A stretch of DNA of 64,000 nt, taken from contig JAQJVL010002743.1 in the NCBI GenBank assembly GCA_035578905.1, positions 19,062 to 83,061 of the forward strand, written 5' to 3'. The stretch is from Stictocephala bisonia. Taxonomy: Eukaryota > Arthropoda > Insecta > Hemiptera > Membracidae. The translations under genes were made by a program, and so were the position numbers. The notes under the pieces are model-generated. The model saw only the letters and a program-made list of their open reading frames with translations. It did no database searches and was not told where the DNA came from. Shown here one piece after another: positions 38,955-49,257 of the stretch (within the stretch, counting starts at the first letter, position 1; every line of letters starts with the position of its first letter).

Positions 38955-39120
38955 TACATTATATAATGAAAATAGTTTGTTTTGACCTATAGTATAACCT
39001 CGTGAAATTTTGGTCAGTACTTACGGGACACCCTGTGTATGTAATAAACAAAAGTAATGCTTAAAAAAGTTATTTTTAAAATGGAATGATTTTTACGTAA
39101 TTCTTAAATTTTGCACTTAC

Positions 39121-39205
39121 CATCCACATATTTCCATATCAGAATTGAAACCATCATGAACATGATTTTGGTTTGTGATTGTTTCATTTCGCTGCTCATC
39201 AAAGT
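39121..39205 (-). CDS. Candidate first coding exon (signal peptide) of the SVWC gene
   Basis: On the minus strand a TTACAG acceptor at 39,206 and a GTAAGTGC donor at 39,120 bracket 85 bases. In one frame the first ATG is at 39,199 and a second at 39,187. The latter begins MKQSQTKIMFMMVSILIW, a short basic start followed by a hydrophobic core like a signal peptide. The exon ends with one base of a split codon, complementary to the two-base start of the exon at 28,838-28,892. The intron between them would be 10,228 bp and holds satellites C and D plus the nested transposons. SVWC proteins usually have one more N-terminal cysteine, so a small exon in between may be missing or undetected. Confidence 0.45.
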
Positions 39206-39749
39206 CTGTAACATAAAATTTGTAAATCCTAAATCTAATTGAAATATTCCATAAATATAATTACTTGTAAAATATAAATTAGAAAAATTAAATGATTTAA
39301 TTTTTATAATAAAATGATAAATGTAATTCTTGTAATGAAAAACATAAGAAATATTTTTGTTGTATTACCTTGGGGAACATTTCCTTATTCTACATATGGG
39401 AATTTTATTTTTAACAGTCAGACGAGTTTTGCTATGAATATAATGATTAAACATAATACAATAATAATTAGAACAATATTTTGGAACTAACCTTCGGGGT
39501 TTCACAATATTGCACAGTGTTTCACATGCCCAACAATGTTAATGTTTCCTAGATGTCATTTATTAGTGCTTTTATTACTTAATCACATGCCTAACATTCA
39601 AATGTATATGTTGTACAGTTACCACCCATCCCCCATACCAGGTAGTAAAAATACAGCAGGCCAGTATGAATATCTAAAAAATAAGTTCCTCTGGTCGCAC
39701 TTATTCATATCGAGATTTTCTCGGCCTTCACATGTCACCTGTCTGTAGT
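39206..39749. other. Unique AT-rich sequence
   Basis: No supported gene. It could hold 5' untranslated sequence or the promoter of the SVWC gene, which runs leftward from here. A minus-strand donor-like site occurs near 39,490, but the sequence preceding it has no diagnostic coding content. Confidence 0.3.
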
Positions 39750-41990
39750 GTGCTTATAAGATCGTCACTGAGCTGTACATACAGTATATGTGTGTATAAA
39801 AGTAGTCGGATTATATTTTCAAGTATTATCACTCAGCAATGAATGTATGAATCACTCAGCTTGTTAATAAAAATGTAGTATTATTATGTTCAGTAACTAA
39901 GCAATAACACGTTTATGTATAACAGCAGTTGGAGTATGTGTTTAGCAGTTGGATCGTCACTGAGCAGTTATTAATATGTGAATAAAGGTAGTCAGAGTAT
40001 GTGTTGTCAATGAGCAGTACATGCTTGTGTGAGTTAAGGTAGTTAAAGTAAGTGTTGTCAATGAGCAGTACATGCATGTGTGCGTAAAGGTAGTCAGAGT
40101 ATGTGCTGTCAATGAGCATTAAATGCGTGAGTGCGTAAGGTAGTCAGAGTATGTGTTGTCAATGAGCAGTACTTGCATATGTGAGTAAAAGTAGTTAGAG
40201 TATATGTTGTCAATGAGCAGTACATGCATGTGTGAGTAAAGGTAGTCAGAGTATGTGCTGTCAATGAGCAGTACACGTGTGTATGAGTAAAGGTAGTCGG
40301 AGTATGTGTTGTCAATGAGCAGTAAATGCGTGTTTGGGTAAAGGTATTCAGAGTATGTGTTTTCAATGAGCAGTAAATGGGTGTGTGATTAAAGGTAGTC
40401 ATAGTATGTGTTGTCAATGAGCAGTACATGCGTGTGTGAGTAAAGGTAGTCAGAGTATGTGTTATCAATGAGCAGTACATGCATGTGTGAGTAAAGGTAG
40501 TCAGAGTATGTGTTATCAATGAGCAGTACATGCGTGTATGTGTAAAGGTAGACAGAGTATGTGTTGTATGCGTGTGTGAGTAAATGTAGTCAGAGTATGT
40601 TTTGTCAATAAGCAGTACATGCGTTTGTGAGTAAAGGTAGTCATAGTATGTGTTGTCAATGAGCAGTAAATTTGTGTTTAAGTATAGCTAGTCAAGGTAT
40701 GTGTTGTCAATGAGCAGTAAATGCGTGTGTGAGTAAAGGTAGTTAGAATTTGTGTTGTCAATGAGCAGTAAATGCGTGTGTGAGTAAAGGTAGTCAGAGT
40801 ATGTTTTAAATGAGCAGTAACTGCGTGTGTGAGTAAAGGTAGTCAGAGTATGTGTTTTCAATGAGCAGTAAATGGGTGTGTGATTAAAGGTAGTCATAGT
40901 ATGTGTTGTCAATGAGCAGTACATGCGTGTGTGAGTAAAGGTAGTCAGATTATGTGTTGTCAATGAGCAGTACATGCGTGTGTGAGTAAAGGTAGTCAGA
41001 TTATGTGTTGTCAATGAGCAGTACATGCATGTGTGAGTAAAGGTAGTCAGATTATGTGTTGTCAATGAGCAGTACATGCGTGTGTGAGTAAAGGTAGTCA
41101 GATTATGTGTTGTCAATGAGCAGTACATGCGTGTGTGAGTAAAGGTAGTCATAGTATGTGTTGTCAATGAGCAGTAAATTTGTGTTTGAGTATAGGTAGT
41201 CAGAGTATGTGTTGTCAATGAGCAGTACATGCGTGTTTGTGTAAAGGTATACAGAGTATGTGTTGTATGCGTGTATGAGTAAATGTAGTCAAGTATGTGT
41301 TGTCAATAAGCAGTACATGCCTTTGTGAGTAAAGGTAGTCATAGTATGTGTTGTCAATGAGCAGTACATGCGTGTGTGAGTAAAGGTAGTCAGAATTTGT
41401 GTTGTCAATGAGCAGTAAATGCGTGTGTGAGTAAAGGTAGTCAGAGTATGTTTTAAATGAGCAGTAACTGCGTGTGTGAGTAAAGGTAGTCAGAGTATGT
41501 GTTTTCAATGAGCAGTAAATGGGTGTGTGATTAAAGGTAGTCATAGTATGTGTTGTCAATGAGCAGTACATGCGTGTGTGAGTAAAGGTAGTCAGAGTAT
41601 GTGTTGTCAATGAGCAGTGCATGCGTGTGTGAGTAAAGGTAGTCAGATTATGTGTTGTCAATGAGCAGTACATGCGTGTGTGAGTAAAGGTAGTCAGAGT
41701 ATGTGTTTTCAATGAGCAGTACATGCGTGTGTGAGTATAGCTAGTTAGAGTATGTGTTATCAATGAGCAGTACTTGCATATGTGAGTATAGCTAGTTAGA
41801 GTATGTGTTATCAATGAGCAGTACATGCGTGTGTGAGTAAAGGTAGTCAGAATTTGTGTTGTCAATGAGCAGTTAATTCGTGTTTGAGTATAGCTAGTTA
41901 GAGTATGTATTGTCAATGAGCAGTACATGCGTTTGTGAATAAAGGTAGTCAGAGTATGCGTTTTAAATGAGCAGTACATGCGTGTATATA
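39750..41990. repeat. Satellite E: 51 bp tandem repeat
   Basis: About 40 copies of a 51 bp unit (GTGTGAGTAAAGGTAGTCAG, AGTATGTGTTGTCAATGAGC, AGTACATGCGT). The left edge (39,750-39,950) is decayed. Variants such as GAGTATAGCTAGTTAG and GTTTTAAATGAGC recur in blocks. A segment around 40,800-41,230 is repeated with little change around 41,440-41,700. The minus strand stays open because the unit is 17 stop-free codons; no coding function is inferred. Confidence 0.95.
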
Positions 41991-44611
41991 TATGTACAGT
42001 CAGTGGAGACTCTGTGTTTAAATCCTTTGCGCGCAGTGTGCGCGATCCTTAAAGGGAGTATGTGTGAAATTTCCATATAGTGTATTGATGAATAATCACT
42101 TGTTAAGTATGGCACGATTTGATAACAGTTGTTTACAAACCATTTTTTGTTTAAATATGAGAGTTAAAATATATATTGTGCGATAAGTTTGACTCACAAT
42201 ATTTAAATATTGATATTATTAAATATAAAATGAATTTTCGTCATGTATAATTCAAAACTTGATGTAGTTTATTACCATGTTTTCTAAGATAAAAACGTGG
42301 TATCCAGAAAGTAGGATCGACATTACACTGGCCTTTAAATAATCAAATAATTAATAGTCTAAGTATGGTATTTAATACCATTCTCTTAATGGCACATATG
42401 TCAAGAGAATGAATAAATGTTTCCTAAGTGGGTATGTCAAGAGGGAGTTTGCAGTGACTGACTCAGCTGTTTCATTATTCAGGAAGCCACAGTGACTAAA
42501 CGGCTGTTGATGTCAATAGCTGAATCATGTTACCTTTTGTATCTGTTACATTATGGAACTGTAAAGTTTAACAATATGCAACCGAATTACGTTTGATTTC
42601 CATTAGATATCTTAATTAAATTGCAGCAACAGGCTTAATCTTGCCACTACAATTAACTTTAAAGTTTAATAATTAGTTTTTATTCCTCAAAATATAATGC
42701 TGGAACACTTTAAGACAATAATGTTATTGAATTAGAAAGAGAAATATATTTCCTTAATGAAGCAAATAAAACGGGACTTCTCAGTTTTAAATATAAGAAA
42801 AGTTTAACAGTTAAAGATATTTTTGCTTTGCAGTTTTACTTAAATACTCCCTGTACACCTTACCTCGTTGTTTAGCTTACCTCCCAACATGGTATACTGG
42901 GAAATGGAGCGTTTCTTCATAGTCATTTATCTATGCGTTCCCATCAAATATTGTATACAAATAGTATTCATAAGTTTAACACTAGGGTCCAAGGATAAGC
43001 ATTGATCTTTACAACAATCATATTTAAATCACTGAACAATAAAAAAATATTAACAAAATATTCAATTATATTTACACGCTTCTTTAAACTCTAATATACT
43101 GAGCTCAGTAGATCTCTTGAAGGGTGAAATGTCTTGAAAAATATTGTAGTTTAATTAATATTATTGTTTATGTACTTTATAATTTTGTTTTGTGCATTAT
43201 TTGGACTTTATTATTATAAACTCGATAGACAAATGTATTTTCATGACTTTTTTTGTAATTCATGACTATTGAAAACGCTCATACTGTGATAATACATGTA
43301 AAAGGTCAAGAAATCATTCTGTTCTCAATGTATGATGAGCAATGACTTAGCCATCTCAAACAGCTGACCACGTACAGAAGTTTCTTACTGCCAAGTACAT
43401 TTGTTTAGTTCTTGATCAGACTAGTTATACAATTACTCATAATTAGTTATTTAAATTACTTACCAGCTCCAGTGGTATGTCTTAAATAATGCGATATCAA
43501 GAATTATTTATGAAAAATTTATCAAATGTTTTCTTTAATTTAGTTTTGTACAGTCTTGTGTAAAATAAACGTTTTAGTGGGCTTAGATCTTATACTACAC
43601 CCATAATTTTTTAATCAAATTTAAACCATTGAAAATAATATTAAAGCCATGGTAACAATAATATTAGCAAATTTTACATCATTTATTGTAAAAGTATTGC
43701 TTTGAATAGCCTAATATGGTTTCTAATGTAATTTATTGAGTTTATGAAAAGATTATGGCATAAATAATGTTGAATAAACAACAAGAAATCTACTTTTGTT
43801 GTAATTAGTTTGGTGTTGAATACATTTAGACAATTACAGCACTCAAGCCATTTGAAAGTAATTACACCTGTCCAGTTCTCACTGCTCTACTTAAGATATT
43901 TATTCTTTAATTCTCTATCGATTATGTTGTACACAAATATTCTACAAGTAGTTCTTCCTCTAGCCTATGGCTATTTGAGGAAAATCTTAGAGATAAATAC
44001 ATTTTCTATGGTATGTATAATATTTTACATTATCAATTAGTAAGTTAATGAGTTTTCTACTTTATTAACAAATATGATGTCTCTTTATATTTATTGAAGT
44101 CAAATATAGTACTGTAATTAGATTTAGCATTTAATAAGAATATATATCAATTCAAAACAAATACTAAAATCTTATTTAGTCTTAAATACATACAAATAAG
44201 AACATAATGTAAATATAATATAACATAATATTTTTAATAGAGTTTGTTAGTTCAGTGGAAATAATGATTAAACTAACCGTTTTAGGTTGTTATAAACTTT
44301 TATTGAAAAGCAAATTAATAATACTGCACAGATATTTTTCTACAAACATAATCTGTCCAATACTAAACATCTGTAGATTGTCTCCTTTCAATCAGCACAT
44401 AATAAATACAAAACATTAAAACAGAAAGAATATATATATTAATATTTAGCAAATAGGTTCAAACAGTTGTTTTGCTATATCAGAGTCATAGTCAATTTCA
44501 TTCTCCCAACTTCAGTAATTTACAATTACTGAATTTTAATATCTGACACTCGATTCCATACAAAGACTTTCCAATTACATTCTTGTCTTGTACATTCTAA
44601 TGCAGTTGTCG
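41991..44611. other. 2.6 kb AT-rich region without identified gene
   Basis: No gene, RNA or transposon is recognisable. Near 42,025 a short GC-rich imperfect palindrome, TTTGCGCGCAGTGTGCGCG, stands out from its AT-rich surroundings. Several splice-like sites occur (minus-strand GTAAG near 42,860, 42,880 and 43,460), but none follows sequence with recognisable protein content. The 76-codon plus-strand frame at 43,810-44,040 lacks an ATG start and shows no motif. Confidence 0.4.
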
Positions 44612-46510
44612 AATCCTTGCCACGGTACGTGTATGGGAGGGTGGTGGGTCCTTGCCACGTTACGTGTATGGGAGGGTGGTGGGTCCTTGCCACGGTACGT
44701 GTATGGGAGGGTGGTGGGTCCTTGCCACGTTACGTGTATGGGAGGGTGGTGGGTCCTTACCGATGTACGTGTATCGGAGGTGGGTGGGTCCTTGCCACGG
44801 TACGTGTATGGGAGGGTGGTGGGTCCTTGCCACGGTACGTGTATGGGAGGGTGGTGGGTCCTTTCCACGTTACGTGTATGGGAGAGTGGTGGGTCCTTGC
44901 CACGGTACGTGTATGGGAGGGTGGTGGGTCCTTGCCACGTTACGTGTATGGGAGGGTGGTGGGTCCTTGCCACGGTACGTGTATGGGAGGGTGGTGGGTC
45001 CTTGCCACGGTACGTGTATGGGAGGGTGGTGGGTCCTTACCACGTTACGTGTATGGGAGGGTGGTGCGTCCTTGCCACGTTACGTGTATGGGAGGGTGGT
45101 GGGTTCTTGCCACGTTACGTGTATGGGAGGGTGGTGGGTCCTTGCCACGTTACGTGTATGGGAGGGTGGAGGGTCCTTGCCACGTTACGTGTATGGGAGG
45201 GTGGTGGGTCCTTGCCACGTTACGTGTATGGGAGGGTGGTGGGTCCTTGCCACGGTACGTGTATGGGAGGGTGGGTGGGTTCTTACCACTGTACGTGTAT
45301 GGGAGGGTGTTGGGTCCTTGCCACGGTACGTGTATGGGAGGGTGGTGGGTCCTTGCCACGGTACGTGTATGGGAGGGTGGTGGGTCCTTGCCACGTTAAG
45401 TGTATGGGAGGGTGGTGGGTCCTTACCGATGTACGTGTATGGGAGGTGGGTGGGTCCTTGCCACGGTACGTGTATGGGAGGGTGGTGGGTCCTTGCCACG
45501 GTACGTGTATGGGAGGGTGGTGGGTCCTTACCGATGTACGAGTATGGGAGGGTGGTGGGTCCTTGCCACGGTACGTGTATGGGAGGGTGGTGGGTCCTTG
45601 CCACGGTACGTGTATGGGAGGGTGGTGGGTCCTTACCGATGTACGTGTATGGGAGGTGGGTGGGTCCTTACCGATGTACGTGTATGGGAGGGTGGTGGGT
45701 CCTTACCGATGTACGTGTATGGGAGGGTGGTGGGTCCTTGCCACGGTACGTGTATGGGAGGGTGGTGGGTCCTTACCGATGTACGTATATGGGAGGTGGG
45801 TGGGTCCTTGCCACGGTACGTGTATGGGAGGGTGGGTGGGTTCTTACCACTGTACGTGTATGGGAGGGTGGTGGGTCCTTGCCACGGTACGTATATGGGA
45901 GGGTGGTGGGTCCTTGCCACGGTACGTGTATGGGAGGGTGGTGGGTCCTTGCCACGTTACGTGTATGGGAGGGTGGTGGGTCCTTACCGATGTACGTGTA
46001 TCGGAGGTGGGTGGGTCCTTGCCACGGTACGTGTATGGGAGGGTGGTGGGTCCTTGCCACGGTACGTGTATGGGAGGGTGGTGGGTCCTTGCCACGTTAC
46101 GTGTATGGGAGGGTGGTGGGTCCTTACCGATGTACGTGTATGGGAGGTGGGTGGGTCCTTGCCACGGTACGTGTATGGGAGGGTGAGTGGGTTCTTACCA
46201 CTGTACGTGTGTGGGAGGTGGGTGGGTTCTTGCCACGGTACGTGTATGGGAGGGTGGTGGGTCCTTGCCACGTTACGTGTATGGGAGGGTGGTGGGTCCT
46301 TGCCACGTTACGTGTATGGGAGGGTGGTAGGTCCTTACCGCTGTACGTGTATGGGAGGTGGGTGGGTCCTTGCCACGGTACGTGTATGGAAGGGTGGGTG
46401 GGTTCTTACCACTGTACGTGTGTGGGATGTGGGTGGGTTCTTGCCACGGTACGTGTATGATAGTGTGGTGGGTCCTTACCACTGTACGTGTATGGAAGTG
46501 AGGGTGGGTC
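44612..46510. repeat. Satellite F: 35 bp G-rich tandem repeat
   Basis: About 54 copies of a 35 bp unit (GGTGGGTCCTTGCCACGGTA followed by CGTGTATGGGAGGGT), with recurring variants CCACGTTAC, CCGATGTAC and CCACTGTAC. Since 35 is not a multiple of three and no frame of the unit contains a stop, all three plus-strand frames remain open for 370-600 codons. That is a composition effect, not evidence of genes. GGGAGGGTGGTGGG gives each unit G-quadruplex potential on the plus strand. Confidence 0.95.
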
Positions 46511-46881
46511 ACTAGCTATTACTATAGTAAAAGTAAGATATTTTCTTATATTGCCAACTAAATCCAAAAGTTCTGCCAGTTTAATAAAAGGTAAGAATTT
46601 GTTTTTTTGTATTTGTAAAAACCAGTTCAAAGATTGTAGAAACGTCTCAGTCAAACGTACTTCCACCGTTGCGGCTAACAATTCTAGCCTAGGAATGTTA
46701 AGGCTTCAAAGATGCCACTCTGACTCTGATGCTAATACCACGGCCGCCTTTAAAGAAGGCCGCGGCGATTGACAATTTTCAACACCACACCGAGGCCAAG
46801 ATTACGGGCTCCTTCCATCTACTACTAATACAGGTAAATGGCGTGTGCTCCACTCTAATGGGGTGCTTTACGTACTTTGAC
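46511..46881. other. Flank between satellite F and the Polinton
   Basis: Unassigned sequence with a GC-rich imperfect inverted repeat (CGGCCGCCTT ... AAGGCCGCGG) near 46,741-46,766. No gene recognised. The six bases before the Polinton terminus are TTTGAC, the presumed left target-site copy. Confidence 0.35.
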
Positions 46882-47662
46882 AGTAGACAGAATATGGGCG
46901 AATTAGACTCACTTTTCTGGCCTCTGATTGGTCGAGAGCGGTCACGTGACTTTTTCAAGATGGCGGCGCAGTCCTACCAACCCTGTGGGAATTTTTCCTC
47001 CCTAAATTTCCCTCCAGATTCCCAAATTTCCTTCCAAATTTCCACATCATACTATATAAAATGCACTGTTAACCTTGTTATACTATATAAAATACACTCT
47101 TAACCTAACTTTTTCTTTGTTATACTATATAAAATGCACTGTTAACCTTGTTATACTATATAAAATACACTAACTTTTTCCATGTTATACTATATAAAAT
47201 TCACTGTTAACCTTGTTATACTATATAAAATTCACTTTTTTTGTCCAATATGGCGTCTTTCCCTCCCGCACCAACTCACACTCCGTGGGAAAATTCCCTC
47301 CCAAAATTCCCTCATCCAAGATGGCGACCTTTATACTATATAAAATACACTATAATAAATGGCTAACGCGTCGTCTGCTGGTCGGGCGCGAGCATGCGCG
47401 TTGTTACTCTAATCATAAATACACTATAACAAATTTAATATTTCATACACTATAATAAATATAATACTCTATGTGGCTGACGTGATCACAGCACCCCTAG
47501 CGGCAACGTCGATCGGAGCGGACCTGGCGGCATCAGCTGTGAGTGGGTGACACATGCGCATGTGCGGGGACTTGTGCTCGGTGGACAAGCGCGTTACGTC
47601 ACCACTCATACAGCAGCTGCGAAACTCGGGTATAGGACTCCAGGCGCCAGACTGGTTTTCCT
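46882..47662 (+). repeat. Left terminal inverted repeat of Polinton 1
   Basis: It starts AGTAGACA and continues through TGGCCTCTGATTGGTCGAGA, CACGTGAC and AAGATGGCGGCGCAG. Bases 46,965-47,662 match the reverse complement of 61,993-62,684, ending near ACTGGTTTTC. It contains at least seven copies of a TATACTATATAAAAT motif spaced about 30-40 bp, two NNNAAGATGGCG-type motifs, and a GC-rich block around 47,370-47,700. Confidence 0.85.
47048..47345 (+). repeat. TATA-like subterminal repeats in the Polinton TIR
   Basis: ACTATATAAAAT occurs near 47,048, 47,080, 47,120, 47,151, 47,187, 47,216 and 47,331. The copies are linked by CACTGTTAACCTTGTTAT or TAACCTAACTTTTTC. The same array is present in inverted form at about 62,290-62,610 and in the second element at about 62,840-63,110. 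It may serve as clustered promoters, integrase-binding sites or replication-end sequence; the sequence alone does not decide. Confidence 0.7.
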
Positions 47663-47792
47663 GTCGCGACACTCAAGGTTGCCTTTGACGGGCATGCGTG
47701 GGAACTACCAACAGCTGTGCGCTCCTACCAGCACTCCTAGCAGTGAAACAAAAATATATATATATATTAAACAAATTAGACAAAAAGCTATC

Positions 47793-47840
47793 AACCCCCC
47801 GTGGTCCAGTGGTTAGCGTACCCGACTCCGGTACGCTAAC
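47793..47840 (+). ncRNA. tRNA-like segment with box A and 10 bp hairpin
   Basis: TGGTCCAGTGGTTAGC resembles the D arm and internal box A of a tRNA. It runs into a perfect 10 bp stem (TTAGCGTACC at 47,813-47,822 with GGTACGCTAA at 47,830-47,839) around a seven-base loop, CGACTCC. The loop size fits an anticodon loop but the stem is twice the normal length. No box B or T arm follows. It is probably a tRNA-derived relic or a structured element rather than a functional tRNA. Confidence 0.3.
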
Positions 47841-48752
47841 TAAAGTAAGTAATTTGTCAGTTTTGTGTTGTCAAAGTGTGGTTAGGAGTCGGATGTGGAA
47901 CCACTCGGACACAAGGTTGTTTTTTTACTTCGATTGAATTGTGTTCAATTCATAACTAAATGACTTAAAACTTCCACATTAAAAAATAACAAATGTTGAT
48001 TTTACTCTGTGCAAATGCGCACCTGGTGGCAAAGCTTGTAACTACTGTCCTAGCGTGTGCTCTGATCCAGTTTCCAAACCACCCAAGAGGTAGGATCTCG
48101 GCGCGTTTTTTTATTATAGTGGGTGTCCCCAGTAGGTATAATCCCACTAGCCGTGAGAACGGCTGTTTATTGTAACTTGCCCCAACCATCGCAAGTTACG
48201 GTGGTAGCCACTCCATAACAAAATTGCTACCTCCCACTATTATTTTTGTATTTATTTTTTATACTTTTTTGGATCCCTCTGTAAGTAAAGACATCACTTT
48301 ACTCAGAGAAGCCTTTCAATGTGACGTACAAACTTACAAAGGGCTTTAATTTTTCTTGTTACTAAAATATCCCTTACTCACACCCTGGACTTATGGAGTT
48401 TAGGCCAGCCATAGAGTGTTACTCACATCCAAACTGTACGAGGGCCCATTGCATACTAGATGCATCTGCGACTCAAGGTCTTACGGGGATTAGCCCAGCC
48501 CCAAGCTGCAGGACTGCCTCAGGTCTTACGCGTTTTAAAGCTGCCTTAGAGAACAGTCGGGCTTTTTTATTGAATTTGGGCCGCCCTCACCTCGACAGTT
48601 CATGTCCTGGACTTATGGAGTTTTGGCCAGCCATAGAACACACATTCACACAGAGCTATGGATACGATAGTAACAATTTTTATCAAATTTTTCACAGTAA
48701 AAGTACACACATTTAAAAGCAAGCAACTTTTTGTTGTAAAACTGAGCACTTA
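47841..48752. other. Polinton left non-coding region
   Basis: About 0.9 kb between the tRNA-like segment and the first gene, with no convincing ORF. It holds the multi-hairpin candidate RNA at 48,116-48,240 and two copies of a roughly 33 bp sequence (CCTGGACTTATGGAGTTT, then GGCCAGCCATAGA) at 48,383 and 48,606. A related copy lies at 57,389, in the integrase-BIR spacer. Confidence 0.5.
48116..48240 (+). ncRNA. Candidate structured RNA: closed multi-hairpin fold
   Basis: An outer stem ATAGTGGG (48,116-48,123) pairs with CCCACTAT (48,233-48,240). Inside are three hairpins in a row. AGCCGT/ACGGCT has a GAGA tetraloop (48,149-48,164). GTAACTTGC/GCAAGTTAC is a perfect 9 bp stem (48,172-48,199). 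GGTAGC/GCTACC lies at 48,203-48,231. A competing local stem AGTGGG/CCCACT (48,118-48,146) could form instead of the outer stem. T runs follow at 48,243, as at a Pol III terminator. I do not recognise a known RNA family; either strand could be the transcribed one. Confidence 0.4.
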
Positions 48753-49163
48753 CTAAGGCGCACTTGCCATCACTAGCATGTTGCGGTAAACAACAAGGTA
48801 AAAACGTATACATGTCGGGAACTGTCCAAGACTCGTCGATTCCTGAACATTCCCGTGAAATTTGGAAAGAAATAACTTTTTCTCCAACCCTTTGGTATAG
48901 ACTATATCAAAAGGTTTTAGTAAGCTACAAACTAGTTTGAAGTTAAAAGGTACACATCCCTCCTCCCAAAGTATTTTGTGAAACTTACGCTCACACCAAT
49001 TGTTAGCTTTCCGAGCAGCACTATTCAACTTACTTTCAGGATAAGGAGACTTGAAAACTATATTTACATTTACAAAAGGACCCACAACGACAAATTCTTT
49101 AACGATAAATCTATTGCGATTGTCTTTGAACCCATGAAACTTCACCACAGCCGGTGTCGACAT
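48753..49163 (-). CDS. Uncharacterised Polinton protein with a KGLEK motif
   Basis: 136 residues from an ATG. It begins with a beta-strand-like segment (FIVKEFVVVG), has FKSPYP, then WCERKFHKILWEEGCVPF and the motif YTKGLEKKLFLSKF. Similar small proteins occur in insect Polinton-like and other mobile elements; I know of no established function. Cysteines are scattered, with no clear zinc finger, signal peptide or membrane segment. It is the last gene of the leftward gene array, about 95 bp downstream of the major capsid stop and nearest the left inverted repeat. Confidence 0.65.
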   Translation of the reverse strand: MSTPAVVKFHGFKDNRNRFIVKEFVVVGPFVNVNIVFKSPYPESKLNSAARKANNWCERKFHKILWEEGCVPFNFKLVCSLLKPFDIVYTKGLEKKLFLSKFHGNVQESTSLGQFPTCIRFYLVVYRNMLVMASAP

Positions 49164-49257
49164 GGCTACTGTGGGTTTTGTCTTGACGGCTCCATCCTCT
49201 CAACTGAATAAATTAATTTAGTTTGATTACTAAATACTATTCCCCCTCCCCCTTTCA

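Larger units (their letters stand above)
35447..39035. mobile_element. Foldback/TIR DNA transposon, split by a Helitron insertion
   Basis: The left end begins CAGGGTGTCCCGTAAGTACT and the right end is its reverse complement, finishing at 39,035. The first 430 bases or so are repeated in inverted orientation. Left arm 35,447 to about 35,880 pairs with right arm about 35,900-36,254 plus 38,955-39,035, around a spacer near 35,890. Without the insertion the element would be 889 bp, almost wholly palindromic and non-coding, i.e. a foldback MITE. Superfamily is uncertain and no clear target-site duplication was found. It lies in the predicted first intron of the SVWC gene. Confidence 0.85.

Noticed and set aside
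40109..41979. Minus-strand Thr/His/Cys-rich ORFs of 140-254 codons
   Set aside because: These are translations of the 51 bp satellite (17 codons per unit); frames break wherever a unit has an indel.
42840..43480. Minus-strand donor-like sites (GTAAG) that could mark exons
   Set aside because: The preceding sequences show no family motif, and acceptors are weak or absent.
43810..44040. 76-codon plus-strand ORF in the AT-rich gap
   Set aside because: No ATG start, no motif and AT-biased composition; a splice-like pair near 43,966 and 44,012 encloses no recognisable protein.
5037..46510. CRISPR-like arrays
   Set aside because: The repeats are contiguous tandem monomers without unique spacers, in a eukaryotic context.
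44588..46515. Long ORFs of 371-602 codons in all three plus-strand frames
   Set aside because: The 35 bp unit has no stop in any frame. Coding in three frames at once is not plausible.
46488..47103. Plus-strand ORFs at the Polinton left border
   Set aside because: They cross the element boundary and the TATA-like repeats and show no conserved domain.
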